Origin: DYJB01 sp963777165
Lineage (GTDB): Bacteria > Chloroflexota > Anaerolineae > Anaerolineales > E44-bin32
Assembly (NCBI GenBank): GCA_963777165.1
Contig: CAVZPO010000026.1
Location: 199,271-263,270 of the forward strand
Reading direction: 5' to 3'
DNA: 64,000 nucleotides
Each line of letters opens with the position of its first letter. Position 1 is the stretch's first letter. Under the pieces are notes generated by a model. The model made no database searches and was not told the origin of the DNA. It worked only from the letters and a program-made list of their open reading frames with translations. The position numbers and the translations under genes are program-made. This document shows positions 1-9,286 of this stretch, in pieces.

Positions 1-1746
1 TTCGTGCTTGACCCGGACGGCGCGCCGGTGGCGTTCGCATCCGTCGCTGGAGAGACTGCCGACCGCAGCGGCACGGTATCGGGTGACCTGACCGGCAGCG
101 CGAGCGGCTGGCTCGAAGTGCGGTCCCTGGGATATGCGACCGGGTATGTCAAACCCGGGGAGGCCATCGGTGGGACTGCCTTCTTCGAAACCCGCCTCAC
201 TCCTTTCAGTTCGTTCCAACCTCTTGGGTCCGGCGAGGAGGTTGTGCAGAGGCTGGGCGATGCGGCCGCTCCGGTTGGGGAGATCAGGCTGTCGGGTGAC
301 GATGTGGCCACGCTCCCCGCCTACCTCGAGACAGCAGTCTACGATCTGCTGGACGTGGGACCGTACCCTGCCGAGCTCAACTCGGGTGAAGCTCTGGAGT
401 TGAAGCTGGCAATTGCCGTTGAGGCGTCGTCGGACCAGTTGGAGGCCGTTCCTCTCGCCTCCGGCAAGACCCTCGCCCTCAAGCTGCTCCCGAACGCGAG
501 TCTGCCTGCCGCGGACCCTGTGATGGCGATCTTCGACCCGGAGAAGGGCATGTGGGAGGTCCAGGCCGGGGCATGCACGCCGGGCGAGGAGGGCGCGCTG
601 CTGTGCGCTGTCCCCCAATTCTCGCCGCTGGTTGGCTTCTTTGGCCCGGGCGAGGAGGCAAGCCTGGCGCCGGGTGCAGCCAAGCACCTGCTCCTCCCGT
701 TCGCTGACGGCGAGGATCAGGCGTATCAAGTGGCCATGATCGATGTGAAGATCTGGATCGAGCGCGGGCAGTGGGAGGTTGAGACAACAGGGACGGTCAG
801 TCCTGAGTGGGAAGCCGGAATGACCAGCCGGCTTGTTTCCCTGGCCGATGCGGCCGAAGCATACGCCGCCGCTCACCCCGACGGGTCAGGTGTTTCGCAT
901 CTCCTGGCCGCGGCCGATCTGGCGATCGCTACGGGGAACCAGCCCATCGCCGACGAGCTGATAGAGGAGGCGAAGGCTACTGCGGAGAAGGCGGCCGATG
1001 AGTTGCTGAAGGAGAGTGACTGCGGCCGGCTGCAGGAGATGGCCAAGATGTACGACCTGCTGACCAGCCTGGGTTCGCCCAAGGCCGCTGACATGCTCCA
1101 GAAGATGAAGAGCGTGTTTGACTGCGATATCTGGTTGGGCACGATCTCTGTCTGGTTCATGACGTCGTCCTCTCCGCCTGGTGGCCTGGACTGGGCGCTG
1201 GAGTCGGGTGGAAGCTGGTTTGAGAACCACACGGTCACGATGACCACCAACATCCAGACCTACGTGCTGACGGGCGAGGACATTGTGAAGCTCGACTTCG
1301 GCGAGGTGAGGTATGGAGAATACGACAGTCACGGCTGCCACAACTACCTGACCCATTCTGGCCAGGGCGGCAGCGTGACCCTCAAGTTCGACGGTCGATA
1401 CGATGGATACACCTTCACGGTCGGAGACCTTCAGCCGGAGGGAGGCACGGCAAGCATCACGTATGGCGCGCACGGGGAGCGATGGGACAGCGAGGAGGAG
1501 AAGTGCGTCGAGATCAGTGATGCGAGCCCCTCGGCACCCAACTACACGAGTATCCTGGTCCACGGCTTCTCGGGATCCCCGCCCATTACGATCCAGGAGA
1601 TGCTTGATCGAGGCGCAGGCAGTGACTACATGCGGGGGGGAGAATATGCCCAGAACAGCGCGTATGAGTTCGGCATCATTCCCGCGGAGAAGGCGTACAT
1701 CCAGTGGAGCTTCTTCCATCACAAGAAGGGCCTTCCCGTGAAGTAG
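1..1746 (+). CDS. Large secreted or surface protein, 5' end outside window
   Basis: The reading frame is open from the first base, so the N-terminus (and any signal peptide) lies upstream of the window; the GTG at position 4 is probably internal. About 580 residues are visible. The first 70 residues (VLDPDGAPVAFASV, then a short beta-rich stretch ending in LGYATGYV) look like a carboxypeptidase-regulatory-like beta sandwich, a fold common in exported proteins. The middle (about 260-375) is helical and alanine/glutamate rich, and the rest is beta-rich with several cysteines. I recognise no enzyme motif. Composition and cysteines suggest an extracytoplasmic protein. Function unknown. Confidence 0.7.
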   Translation, partial: FVLDPDGAPVAFASVAGETADRSGTVSGDLTGSASGWLEVRSLGYATGYVKPGEAIGGTAFFETRLTPFSSFQPLGSGEEVVQRLGDAAAPVGEIRLSGDDVATLPAYLETAVYDLLDVGPYPAELNSGEALELKLAIAVEASSDQLEAVPLASGKTLALKLLPNASLPAADPVMAIFDPEKGMWEVQAGACTPGEEGALLCAVPQFSPLVGFFGPGEEASLAPGAAKHLLLPFADGEDQAYQVAMIDVKIWIERGQWEVETTGTVSPEWEAGMTSRLVSLADAAEAYAAAHPDGSGVSHLLAAADLAIATGNQPIADELIEEAKATAEKAADELLKESDCGRLQEMAKMYDLLTSLGSPKAADMLQKMKSVFDCDIWLGTISVWFMTSSSPPGGLDWALESGGSWFENHTVTMTTNIQTYVLTGEDIVKLDFGEVRYGEYDSHGCHNYLTHSGQGGSVTLKFDGRYDGYTFTVGDLQPEGGTASITYGAHGERWDSEEEKCVEISDASPSAPNYTSILVHGFSGSPPITIQEMLDRGAGSDYMRGGEYAQNSAYEFGIIPAEKAYIQWSFFHHKKGLPVK

Positions 1747-1835
1747 TAGCAGCAGACAAGGCGTGCCTGGTGCCGGCGCGCCGCGCTTGAGGAATCTCAG
1801 ATGGCCGGGCATTCATACATGAGAGGGGAATCCCC

Positions 1836-2051
1836 ATGACCGACAGCGTCTACAAAGTGATCGAACTGGTCGGCACGTCGACCGAGTCCTGGGAGAAGGC
1901 GGCCAAGGCCGCCGTGGAGACGGCGTCCAAGTCGCTCAGGGACCTGCGCGTGGCCGAAGTCGTCGAGCTGGACATGCAGATCGAGGAAGGTAAGGTCCTG
2001 GCGTACCGGACGAAGGTCAAGCTTTCGTTCAAGTACGTCAGCGGCGAGTAG
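1836..2051 (+). CDS. Dodecin family flavin-binding protein
   Basis: This 71-residue protein matches the whole dodecin fold: an N-terminal strand (VYKVIELVGTS), a single helix with the family SWEKAAKAAVETA pattern, then two strands ending YRTKVKLSFKYV. Dodecins assemble into hollow dodecamers that store or buffer flavins, or coenzyme A in some members. A GAGAGGGG ribosome site lies 7 bases before the ATG. The gene stands alone between a plus-strand secreted protein and convergent minus-strand genes, so its partner flavoproteins are not evident. Identification is firm; the ligand is not determined by the sequence alone. Confidence 0.9.
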   Translation: MTDSVYKVIELVGTSTESWEKAAKAAVETASKSLRDLRVAEVVELDMQIEEGKVLAYRTKVKLSFKYVSGE

Positions 2052-2087
2052 TCCCCTTCGGCCGCGCGGGATCCCTCGCCGGGCCTC

Positions 2088-3296
2088 CTACCCGGTGAAC
2101 AAGCCGCGAGGCGCGGGCGAGAACCCGGGGAAGATCTCCCCAACGGCGGGTACGCCGAGCCGTCGCTGGCACAGCTCGGCCAGAACGTCGCGGAAGTCGG
2201 TGGTGACGGCCAGGTCGCCCGGCCCCACCAGTTGACTGTCGTCGAGGCCGGGCCACTGCGCGTGGACGCGGCCCCCGGCGACGTGCCCGCCCATGAGCAG
2301 CATCACGCTGCCATGGCCGTGATCCGTTCCCAGGCTGCCGTTCTCGCGCGCCCGCCGGCCGAACTCGGTCATGACCACCAGCGTTGTGCGATCCCACGCC
2401 TGTCCGAGATCGGCATGGAACGCCGCCAGGCCGCTGGCGAGTTCGTCGAGCAGGCGAGCCATCCAACCTGCTGACCCCCCCTGAGCGAAGTGCGTGTCCC
2501 ACCCCCCTAGATCGAGCGCTACGGCCTGCACGCCGAGCTGCATCCTGATCAGCAGCGCGGTCTGGCGCAAGCCGCGGCCGAAATCCGTTTCCGGGTAAGG
2601 GAGTGCCGAAAGTCCTTCGGACGTCGCCTGTTCCAGGCGATCCACAACCTGAAGGGTCTCACGCCCGATGGCACCCAACGGTCCCGGCGCGTGGGAGTAC
2701 AGCCTGCCCATGATCGTGCGCAGGTTGTTGCCCTGGGATGGAGCCGACGCCAGGCGCGTCTCGGCCAGGTCACGAAGCGTAGACACCGCCCCCACGCCGG
2801 CCAGGCTGCGCGGCAGCGAGCTGCCCCACGCCAGCGCACGCAGCGGCGAGGCGTCCGTCGACGGGCGGCTCGCGAGAAGCCGGGCGACCCACCCCGATGC
2901 CGGGCCGGCTTCAATGGCCAGACCGCGTTCCATCAACGCCATGGCGCGGAAGTGGCTGCGGCTCTCATCGGGCGAACCACACGCATGGACCACGGCGAGT
3001 TGTTCCGCCTGCCAGGCCGGCATCAGCGGTGCCAGCGCGGGGTGGAGGCCAAACTGGGCGTCCAGCGCCAGGGCGCGCTCAAGACGCGGCACACGCGTCG
3101 CGTCCGGCGGGGCGATGGCCAACGACGGGCGCAGGCGGTAGTACGCCGGATCGCCAGTGGGCACGACGATATTCAGCCCATCGGCCGCACCGCGCAGGAA
3201 GACGACCACGAGCACATCCCCGATGGGTGGGTCCGCCAGCCACCACCGCGGACCTGCGGCGTAGAGCGCCGGTCTGGTTTGCGGGAAACGCGTCAT
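2088..3296 (-). CDS. DUF1501 family protein
   Basis: The 402-residue product has the start of the DUF1501 family (VLVVVFLRGAADGLNIVVP), the internal motif ALDLGGWDTHFAQGG and, later, VVMTEFGRRARENGSLGTDHGHG, all hallmarks of this alkaline-phosphatase-superfamily-like group. Metal-binding Asp/His residues (GTDHGHG) are visible. DUF1501 proteins are nearly always paired with a DUF1800 protein and are usually exported; here the DUF1800 gene lies directly upstream, 61 bases away, in the same transcript. No TAT signal is visible on this one. Its substrate is unknown in the family. Confidence 0.88.
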   Translation of the reverse strand: MTRFPQTRPALYAAGPRWWLADPPIGDVLVVVFLRGAADGLNIVVPTGDPAYYRLRPSLAIAPPDATRVPRLERALALDAQFGLHPALAPLMPAWQAEQLAVVHACGSPDESRSHFRAMALMERGLAIEAGPASGWVARLLASRPSTDASPLRALAWGSSLPRSLAGVGAVSTLRDLAETRLASAPSQGNNLRTIMGRLYSHAPGPLGAIGRETLQVVDRLEQATSEGLSALPYPETDFGRGLRQTALLIRMQLGVQAVALDLGGWDTHFAQGGSAGWMARLLDELASGLAAFHADLGQAWDRTTLVVMTEFGRRARENGSLGTDHGHGSVMLLMGGHVAGGRVHAQWPGLDDSQLVGPGDLAVTTDFRDVLAELCQRRLGVPAVGEIFPGFSPAPRGLFTG

Positions 3297-3357
3297 GCGA
3301 CCCGCCTCTCTGTGCGTCTGGTTGCAGCGGCGACAAGGCCCGAAACCGCACCGCGGG

Positions 3358-4864
3358 TCATCGCCACTGGAACTCCTGTGAGCCCATCCAGCCCGCCGCG
3401 GCCAGTCTCAGGGCGTCTGCTTCATCCCGGATCCCGATCTCGGTCAGCGCTCCGGCCATGGCATCCACGCGTGTCGAATCGTCTGTCACCCCGAAGAGCA
3501 GATCCGCCAGGACTTGTAGAGCGCCAGGCAGCCCGGAGCCGACATCGAGCACGGCTTCGATCGGCACGCGCAGGCCGGCGATATCGCCGCGCGACAGGTC
3601 CCCGGCAAACTGCCAACGCGGGATGAGTGTGGTCATCCACGCCTCAGCCAGGTCCGGATACCCGTCGGGCGTCGGCCAGGCGAAGGGCAGGTGCCCCATC
3701 CGCTCCAGGGGCTCGAGGAGCGCGGCCGGCTCGTCCATCTGGACCTGGAGCTGGCGCAGGCAGGACAGGACGAAATCCTGCGGGCGTTTGAACTTGGGGC
3801 GCATGACGCTCAGGCCGTCAAGCAGGAGGGTGCGCAGCGTCGTGCGCAGGTCGCCGCCGCTGGCCGAGAATGCCCTTGCCGTGCGGTCCACCAACCAGGC
3901 TGGTGGATCATCCGCGAGGAAGCTTGCAGCCAGCTTGCGTGCCAGGTGCACGGCAGTGCTGGGGTGATCGGCAAGCTGGGCGAGCACGCGTTCGGCCTCC
4001 ACCTGACCCTGTGGCTCAATCGTCAAACCCAGCACTTGCTTGGGGTTGTCGTCATGCCGTTGGCGGTCGAAGCGGAACTCGCCGCGCCAGAAGTGCTCCT
4101 TCACCGACCACCCGGTCAGGCAGCGAGCGAGGTTCTCGACATCCTGCTGGCTATACCCGCCGTCGATGCCGAGCGTGTGCAGTTCCATCACCTCCCGGGC
4201 ATAGTTCTCGTTGGGCGCGCCGCTCTGGTTGGCCTGGTTGTCGAGGTAGACCAGCATGGCGGGAGAGTGGGCGGAGGCGCTGAGCAGGTCGGCGAACCGG
4301 CCGAAGGCATGCTGCCGGATGACCTCGCGGTCATCGACGGTCTTCAAGTAGCAGCAGTCACCCTTGTCGACGCTGATGTTGAAGTGGTCAGTCCAGAAGT
4401 CGACCATTCGCTCATATACCTGGCGCCGGCTCAGCACCCGTCGCAGCAGCGTCGCCTGGCGCAACTCGGACGGGACCGTCTGCCGATCCTGCTCATCGAA
4501 TAGTTTGTCGCTCAGGTCGAACAGGTCACCGGCGGACATCTTCAGCGAAGGGTATGCGCGCAGCCGAAGGTCGGCAGGCGAATCGGCCAGCGTCTCGGGG
4601 CTGAGCTGCTCTTCGACCCAAGCCAGTCGGCCGATCTCGGCCATCCGGCGCCGGTCTTCGAGGCGCGGCCCGTACGTCAGCCGACACAGGATCGCGTGAT
4701 CGTCCGGGGAGAGCGGCGGGTCGGACGACCCCACCGGCTCCAGAGGCGTTCAGGGCGGAGAGGACCCGCCCGGTGAGCCGTCCGTGCTCGACACAGCCGC
4801 TTACCGAGACGCTCAGGGCCAGGGTTCCGACCAGACGCAGGAAATCGCGGCGGTTCAGTGTCAT
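3358..4864 (-). CDS. DUF1800 family exported protein (frameshifted)
   Basis: Two frames make one protein of about 500 residues. The start at 4864 encodes a twin-arginine-type signal (LNRRDFLRLVGTLALS) with a lipobox-like SVSGC, and this frame runs to about 4742. The body, beginning LSPDDHAILCRLTYGPR in the next frame, contains the family motifs NENYAREVMELHTLGI and YSQQDVENLARCLTGW. The total length is 3n+1, so one extra base (for example in the G run near 4735) explains the break. The frame of the body has a stop just upstream and only a GTG at 4734, so no intact alternative start carries a signal. DUF1800 and DUF1501 proteins are co-exported partners of unknown activity. Confidence 0.82.
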
Positions 4865-4876
4865 GCGGGCGGCGGG

Positions 4877-5395
4877 TCAGGCCTGGCTCGCAGCCGTTGC
4901 TGGCCGCGAGGAGTCGGCGGGGATTGGCCGACGCAGGCCGTGAAGACTCGCTCCGAAGGAGCCGAGGATGACCAACGGCAGGACGACGAACCAACCAACG
5001 ATGGGGAGGACCGCTGCGAGCTCGAGCACAAGGGATGAGCGGACAAAGGCGCCCAGTTCGCTCCAACCTGGACCACCCCTGGATCGTATCCGACCGGCCA
5101 ACAGGAGAACCAGCCCGGCCGTGCCGATGCCGGATACCGCCAGGGCTGCGACCATCACGACCCAAGCGAGGAACTGGGTCACTCCAGCCGGGAAGGCCAT
5201 GAGAACGAGGACCGGGAGCGCGACCACAAGCCCCATCCCGGCGCCGAGCAGCAGGCAGCGCCAGGGATGCTGCTCCAGGTTCGTCGCGGCGGCCGCAACA
5301 CGGCCCGGGAATAGCAGCCAGTGGGTGGTGAGCAGCCCGGAAAGCGCCGCGCCTACGAGTAGGATCACACCGAAGAGAGCCAGGATATCGGCCAT
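4877..5395 (-). CDS. Polytopic membrane protein of unknown function
   Basis: A 172-residue, strongly hydrophobic protein with four or five membrane segments: about residues 4-28, 46-70, 75-105 and a long hydrophobic stretch near 122-152. The chosen start is ATG 5395 because a GGGAGG ribosome site sits five bases ahead; the longer reading (from 5419) would begin upstream of that site. The stop lies 12 bases before the DUF1800 start, so it is probably the first gene of that operon. I do not recognise a family. Confidence 0.65.
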   Translation of the reverse strand: MADILALFGVILLVGAALSGLLTTHWLLFPGRVAAAATNLEQHPWRCLLLGAGMGLVVALPVLVLMAFPAGVTQFLAWVVMVAALAVSGIGTAGLVLLLAGRIRSRGGPGWSELGAFVRSSLVLELAAVLPIVGWFVVLPLVILGSFGASLHGLRRPIPADSSRPATAASQA

Positions 5396-5968
5396 GGAAC
5401 CTCCCAGATGCCAGGGCACGCGGCGCGTGCATCAGATGGAATACGCGTAGACAACCATACAGGGTGGGATGACGGGAAGTTGCATTTCGATAGCGGCCCG
5501 TTGGGGGACCACCGCATGCATCCATAGGCCATGCGGAGCGCGAGTGGAAGCACGCGGACCACGCGCGGGTTGTGCAACGATCGCATTCGGCCCATCCCAC
5601 GAGGCGCACCCACTCGCCGGGAGCCTGTCTCGCCCGTGGTATTGGTGGGGCCGGATTGGAGCGAGGGACGTACCTTGGAACAGATCTGGGGACGGAGAGT
5701 GCGACGAGGGTTCTCGACCGTGACCTCCTCGCAGTTCAGCCGCGAAGTGACCATCGAGAGCAGTTCCCGTCCCTTCTCGGGAGCTCGGGCGCGGATCACC
5801 CCTAAGCGGATGGGCGCGGAGCCGACGGCCGCCCGGGTCGTCCGTCTCCTAGATGTCAGGCTAATGGGCGGGCGCAAGTCGGTGGGCGAGGTATTCAATC
5901 AAGTAGCATAATCCTGGCCACCTAGAATACGCAGACCCTTTGCCCGGGCCTTCATCAGAGGTCACATC
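5396..5968. other. Gene-free stretch between divergent operons
   Basis: About 570 bases separate the minus-strand membrane protein from the plus-strand ABC transporter. Open frames exist on both strands (5365-5898 minus, 5531-5911 plus) but they lack good ribosome sites and are rich in Arg and Pro, as expected of shadow frames in GC-rich DNA. The region should hold the promoters of both operons; I could not fix them. Confidence 0.4.
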
Positions 5969-6739
5969 ATGGATTCAGCCGGCCCTCTCCTTGAAACGCA
6001 GCACCTGGTGAAGCGCTACGGCGACAAGCTAGCCGTGGATGACGTCAACCTTCGAGTCCAGCCCGGCGAGATCTTCGGTTTCCTGGGGCCGAACGGCGCC
6101 GGGAAGACGACCACCATCCGGATGATCGTCGGGTTGCTCAAGCCGTCCGGCGGCAGCGTATCCGTGGGGGGGTACGACGTGCAGGCCCAGCCGATCCGGG
6201 CCAAAGCGACGACCGGTTTCGTTCCCGACGAGCCCAACCTGTACCCCAAGCTCACCGGGCGTGAGCTGCTCCAGTTTGTCGGCGACCTGTACGGTCTCGA
6301 GCGAGCACAGGTGGCGCGGCGCGGCGAGGAACTGCTGCGCATGTTCGACCTGGCCGGAGTCGGCGACGACACGATCGACACGTACAGCCATGGCATGCGC
6401 CAGAAGACCGCCCTGGCGGCAGCCTTGGTGCACGACCCCAGGGTGCTCCTCCTGGACGAGCCGACGGTAGGCCTCGACCCGCGGTCTGCACGGCTGATCA
6501 AGGACATCCTCAGGCAGATGGCCGAGCGGGGCGCGGCGATCTTCCTCTCCACCCACATTCTCGAAATCGCCGAGCACATGTGTGACCGGATCGGAATCAT
6601 CGACCATGGCCGGTTAATCGCCTTGGGGACGATGACAGAACTGCGGGGTCAGGGAAGGACGGAGGCGAGCCTGGAGGACATTTTCCTCAGCCTGACCGGA
6701 GGCGCGGAGTACGCCGCCATCGCCGAGGTGCTTGAATGA
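5969..6739 (+). CDS. ABC transporter ATP-binding protein
   Basis: A 256-residue nucleotide-binding subunit. Walker A (GPNGAGKTT) is at residues 40-48, the signature appears as YSHGMRQK (S-H-G-M-R-Q in place of LSGGQ, usual in the ABC-2 export group), and Walker B follows as VLLLDEPTVGLDP. The His switch is in STHILE. The gene overlaps the permease start by four bases (ATGA), so the two are translationally coupled and form one exporter. The substrate cannot be told from sequence; relatives export antibiotics, lipids or ions, or act in exoenzyme secretion. Confidence 0.93.
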   Translation: MDSAGPLLETQHLVKRYGDKLAVDDVNLRVQPGEIFGFLGPNGAGKTTTIRMIVGLLKPSGGSVSVGGYDVQAQPIRAKATTGFVPDEPNLYPKLTGRELLQFVGDLYGLERAQVARRGEELLRMFDLAGVGDDTIDTYSHGMRQKTALAAALVHDPRVLLLDEPTVGLDPRSARLIKDILRQMAERGAAIFLSTHILEIAEHMCDRIGIIDHGRLIALGTMTELRGQGRTEASLEDIFLSLTGGAEYAAIAEVLE

Positions 6740-8466
6740 GCGAGACGGCTGCCTCAGCCGGACTGGGGCTCTGGCCGGCCGTTTCCACGCTGCTCCGCCT
6801 GCGGCTGCAGACTCTGCTGCGCGGCTTCCGCCGATCGACTCCCCGCCGCAAGTTCGGGACGATCATCCTGGGACTGGTGTTGATCGTCTTTCTGGGAGGG
6901 TTGTTTGCCCTGAGCTGGTTGTCCTTGGGCTTGATCCGCTCACCGGAGTTCGCCGGCATGGCCGGGGACATCGGTGCCCTCCTGGACAGCCTGCCCTCCC
7001 TGGTTCTCGGCGGGGCGTTCCTGGGCATCCTGTTCACGAGCTTCGGTGTGCTCCTGCAGGCGCTGTACTTGGCGGGGGACATGGACTTCCTGTTGAGTGC
7101 GCCGATCCCGCATCGCGCTGTGTTCGTCTCCAAGCTGCTGCAGGCTATTCTGCCCAACCTCGGATTGATCGGCCTGGTGGGTCTGCCTTTGTTGTTCGGG
7201 ATCGGGGCTGCCGGCGGCTACAGCCCGCTCTACTACCCTATGGTGATTGCGGTGATGCTCGCGCTGGCCCTGGCCGCAGCCGGGATTGCCAGCACGCTGG
7301 TCATGCTGACGGTCCGCGTGGTTCCGGCCAGGCGAGTGGCTGAGGTGCTTGGTCTGCTCGGCGCCGTCGTCTCGATCTTGTGCTCTCAATCGGGACAGAT
7401 CGCCAACTTCAATCGCCTTTCGGCCGGCCAGGCCAGCCGCGCGCTGCAGGTCGTCGTCCGCCTGGACACCTCCTGGTCGCCCCTGAGCTGGGCCGGCCGG
7501 GGATTGATGCGTCTCGGCGAAGGGCGCTGGTTGGAGGCGGCCGGGCTGCTCACGCTCGTGCTGGGGTTGTCGGCCGCCGTCTTCGCTGCGACGCTGGCGG
7601 CGGGAGAGCGGCTGTACTACTCGGGATGGGCGCGCATGCAGGCGGGCGGAAAGAAGAAGGCGGCGGCCCGACCGGCCTCCTGGGGGAATCAGGTGCGCGG
7701 AATCCCGCCGGCCATCCAGGGCCTGGTGCTCAAGGATTTCCGTACGCTGCGCCGGGACTTACGCAACATGTCGCAGCTGGTCACACCGTTGATCCTGGGT
7801 ATCGTCTACGCCATCATGCTGGTGCGCAGCGGTGGCGTCCCCGATCCCGGGCGCGGGGAAGCGCCGGGGTGGGCGATGGAGGCGATGCGCACGGCGCTTT
7901 CGTATGGCGGCATGGGCATTGCCCTGTTCATCGGATGGTCGCTGCTTGGACGGCTGGCGGGGATGGGCTTCTCTCAGGAAGGGCGAAGCTACTGGCTGCT
8001 CAAGTCGGCGCCGCTGCGTCCCGCAGATCTGCTGGCGGCGAAATTCCTGGTCGCCTACTTGCCGGCCGCAGCGTTGGGCTGGGGTTTCCTCTTGATCCTC
8101 TCCCTATTGCAGAAGTCCGGAATCGGAACGACGGCGTTCGAGATGGCCGTCGTTGCTCTGTGCCTGGCAGGCGCTACCGGGATCAACATCGCCTTTGGGG
8201 TGCTCGGGGCGAAGATGGACTGGGAGGACCCGCGTCAGATGGTCCGGGGAAGCGTAGGGCTGCTCTCGGCGATCGTCAGCTTGATTTACCTGCCGCTGTG
8301 CCTGGTGTTGTTCTTGGGGCCGGGTTTCCTGACGGCGTTCCTGTCTCTCCCGGTATGGGTTGGCAGTGCTGCCGGGCTGGCACTCGGAGGATCGGTCTCG
8401 TTAGCCTGCGCGATCGCGCCGCCGAGCTGGGTCCGCCATCGCGTGCCGGGGCTCGGCGAAGCCTGA
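6736..8466 (+). CDS. ABC-2 type transporter permease
   Basis: A 576-residue integral membrane protein with about twelve hydrophobic segments, in two halves of roughly six (residues 40-290 and 335-565) separated by a hydrophilic loop rich in Lys (GGKKKAAARP). It starts inside the stop of the ATP-binding gene. Size and layout resemble the large single-chain permeases of the ABC-2 superfamily rather than the 250-residue type. It would form the membrane channel of the exporter encoded by the preceding gene. Confidence 0.85.
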   Translation: MSETAASAGLGLWPAVSTLLRLRLQTLLRGFRRSTPRRKFGTIILGLVLIVFLGGLFALSWLSLGLIRSPEFAGMAGDIGALLDSLPSLVLGGAFLGILFTSFGVLLQALYLAGDMDFLLSAPIPHRAVFVSKLLQAILPNLGLIGLVGLPLLFGIGAAGGYSPLYYPMVIAVMLALALAAAGIASTLVMLTVRVVPARRVAEVLGLLGAVVSILCSQSGQIANFNRLSAGQASRALQVVVRLDTSWSPLSWAGRGLMRLGEGRWLEAAGLLTLVLGLSAAVFAATLAAGERLYYSGWARMQAGGKKKAAARPASWGNQVRGIPPAIQGLVLKDFRTLRRDLRNMSQLVTPLILGIVYAIMLVRSGGVPDPGRGEAPGWAMEAMRTALSYGGMGIALFIGWSLLGRLAGMGFSQEGRSYWLLKSAPLRPADLLAAKFLVAYLPAAALGWGFLLILSLLQKSGIGTTAFEMAVVALCLAGATGINIAFGVLGAKMDWEDPRQMVRGSVGLLSAIVSLIYLPLCLVLFLGPGFLTAFLSLPVWVGSAAGLALGGSVSLACAIAPPSWVRHRVPGLGEA

Positions 8467-8519
8467 CCCTACTCATCCGGCCAGTCACACACTCGCTCGT
8501 GTGCTACCTCAGTCAAACG

Positions 8520-8537
8520 GGGGCGCATTGGCGCCCC
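8520..8537 (+). terminator. Hairpin after ABC exporter operon
   Basis: GGGGCGC, loop ATTG, GCGCCCC: a perfect 7-bp stem 53 bases after the permease stop. The following bases are poor in T, so termination may be inefficient. Confidence 0.4.
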
Positions 8538-8665
8538 TGCTCCTGTCGGACCGCGAGGCTGTACGGGTAACATGCAGAGTCCGTCAGTGGGGAGCCGTCT
8601 TCCCAGATGCGATACCGCGCCGGACGATCCGACCGGCAGTTGCGCGGGGAGCGCCACGCGCCGGA

Positions 8666-9286
8666 CTAAGTGGTGAACAACCGGTCGAGGGCGGCCCGCG
8701 AGCGCGCCTCGATCTCGGCGTGCAGGCTGCGGCCGTGTGCGTCCATGGTGACCACCGCCGGGAAGCCCCGCACCTCGATCACCCACAGCGCCTCGGGCAC
8801 ACCGAAGTCCAGCTTGTAAACCCCGAGGACGCGGGTTACCGTCTGCGCGATCAGCGTGGCCGCGCCGCCGATGGCGTGCAGATAGACCGCCGGCCCGGCC
8901 TGGCAGGCGGCCAGCGTGCGCGCTCCCATGCCTCCCTTGCCGATCACCGCCCGCACGCCGAAGTGCTGCAGGACGTCTGCCTGGTAGGGCTCTTCGCGGC
9001 TGCTGGTCGTTGGACCGGCGGCCACGAAGCGGTAGGCATTAGTCTCCAGCCCGGCGACGACCGGGCCGCAGTGGTAGATCGCCCCGCCAGCCAGGAGCGG
9101 CGTCAGTGCCGCGACGGCCTGCGCGTCGTCGTCTTGCGGCGGGCGCGTCTTGCGGATGAACGTCTCGACCAGCCACTTGTGGGCCGCGTCGCGTCCGGTG
9201 ACCATCACGCCGTGCAGCGAGACTGGGTCACCGACGTGTAGCTCGCGGACGGCGGCGTCGCGCAGGGGCAGCGTCAGCTCGATCAT
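8666..9286 (-). CDS. Fumarate hydratase class I, beta subunit
   Basis: A 206-residue protein matching the C-terminal (beta) domain of iron-sulfur hydro-lyases: LHVGDPVSLHGVMVTGRDAAH at the start, then YHCGPVVAG and a later GGAATLIAQ and DFGVPEALWVIEV. In class I fumarases this domain completes the active site formed with the alpha subunit. The start codon overlaps the stop of the alpha gene (ATGA), so the two are made in equal amounts. A tartrate dehydratase role is possible from sequence alone, but no tartrate genes lie nearby. Confidence 0.9.
   Translation of the reverse strand: MIELTLPLRDAAVRELHVGDPVSLHGVMVTGRDAAHKWLVETFIRKTRPPQDDDAQAVAALTPLLAGGAIYHCGPVVAGLETNAYRFVAAGPTTSSREEPYQADVLQHFGVRAVIGKGGMGARTLAACQAGPAVYLHAIGGAATLIAQTVTRVLGVYKLDFGVPEALWVIEVRGFPAVVTMDAHGRSLHAEIEARSRAALDRLFTT

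Noticed and set aside
5365..5911. Open frames on both strands between the membrane protein and ABC operons
   Set aside because: No ribosome site, no family, and each is rich in Arg and Pro; treated as intergenic.
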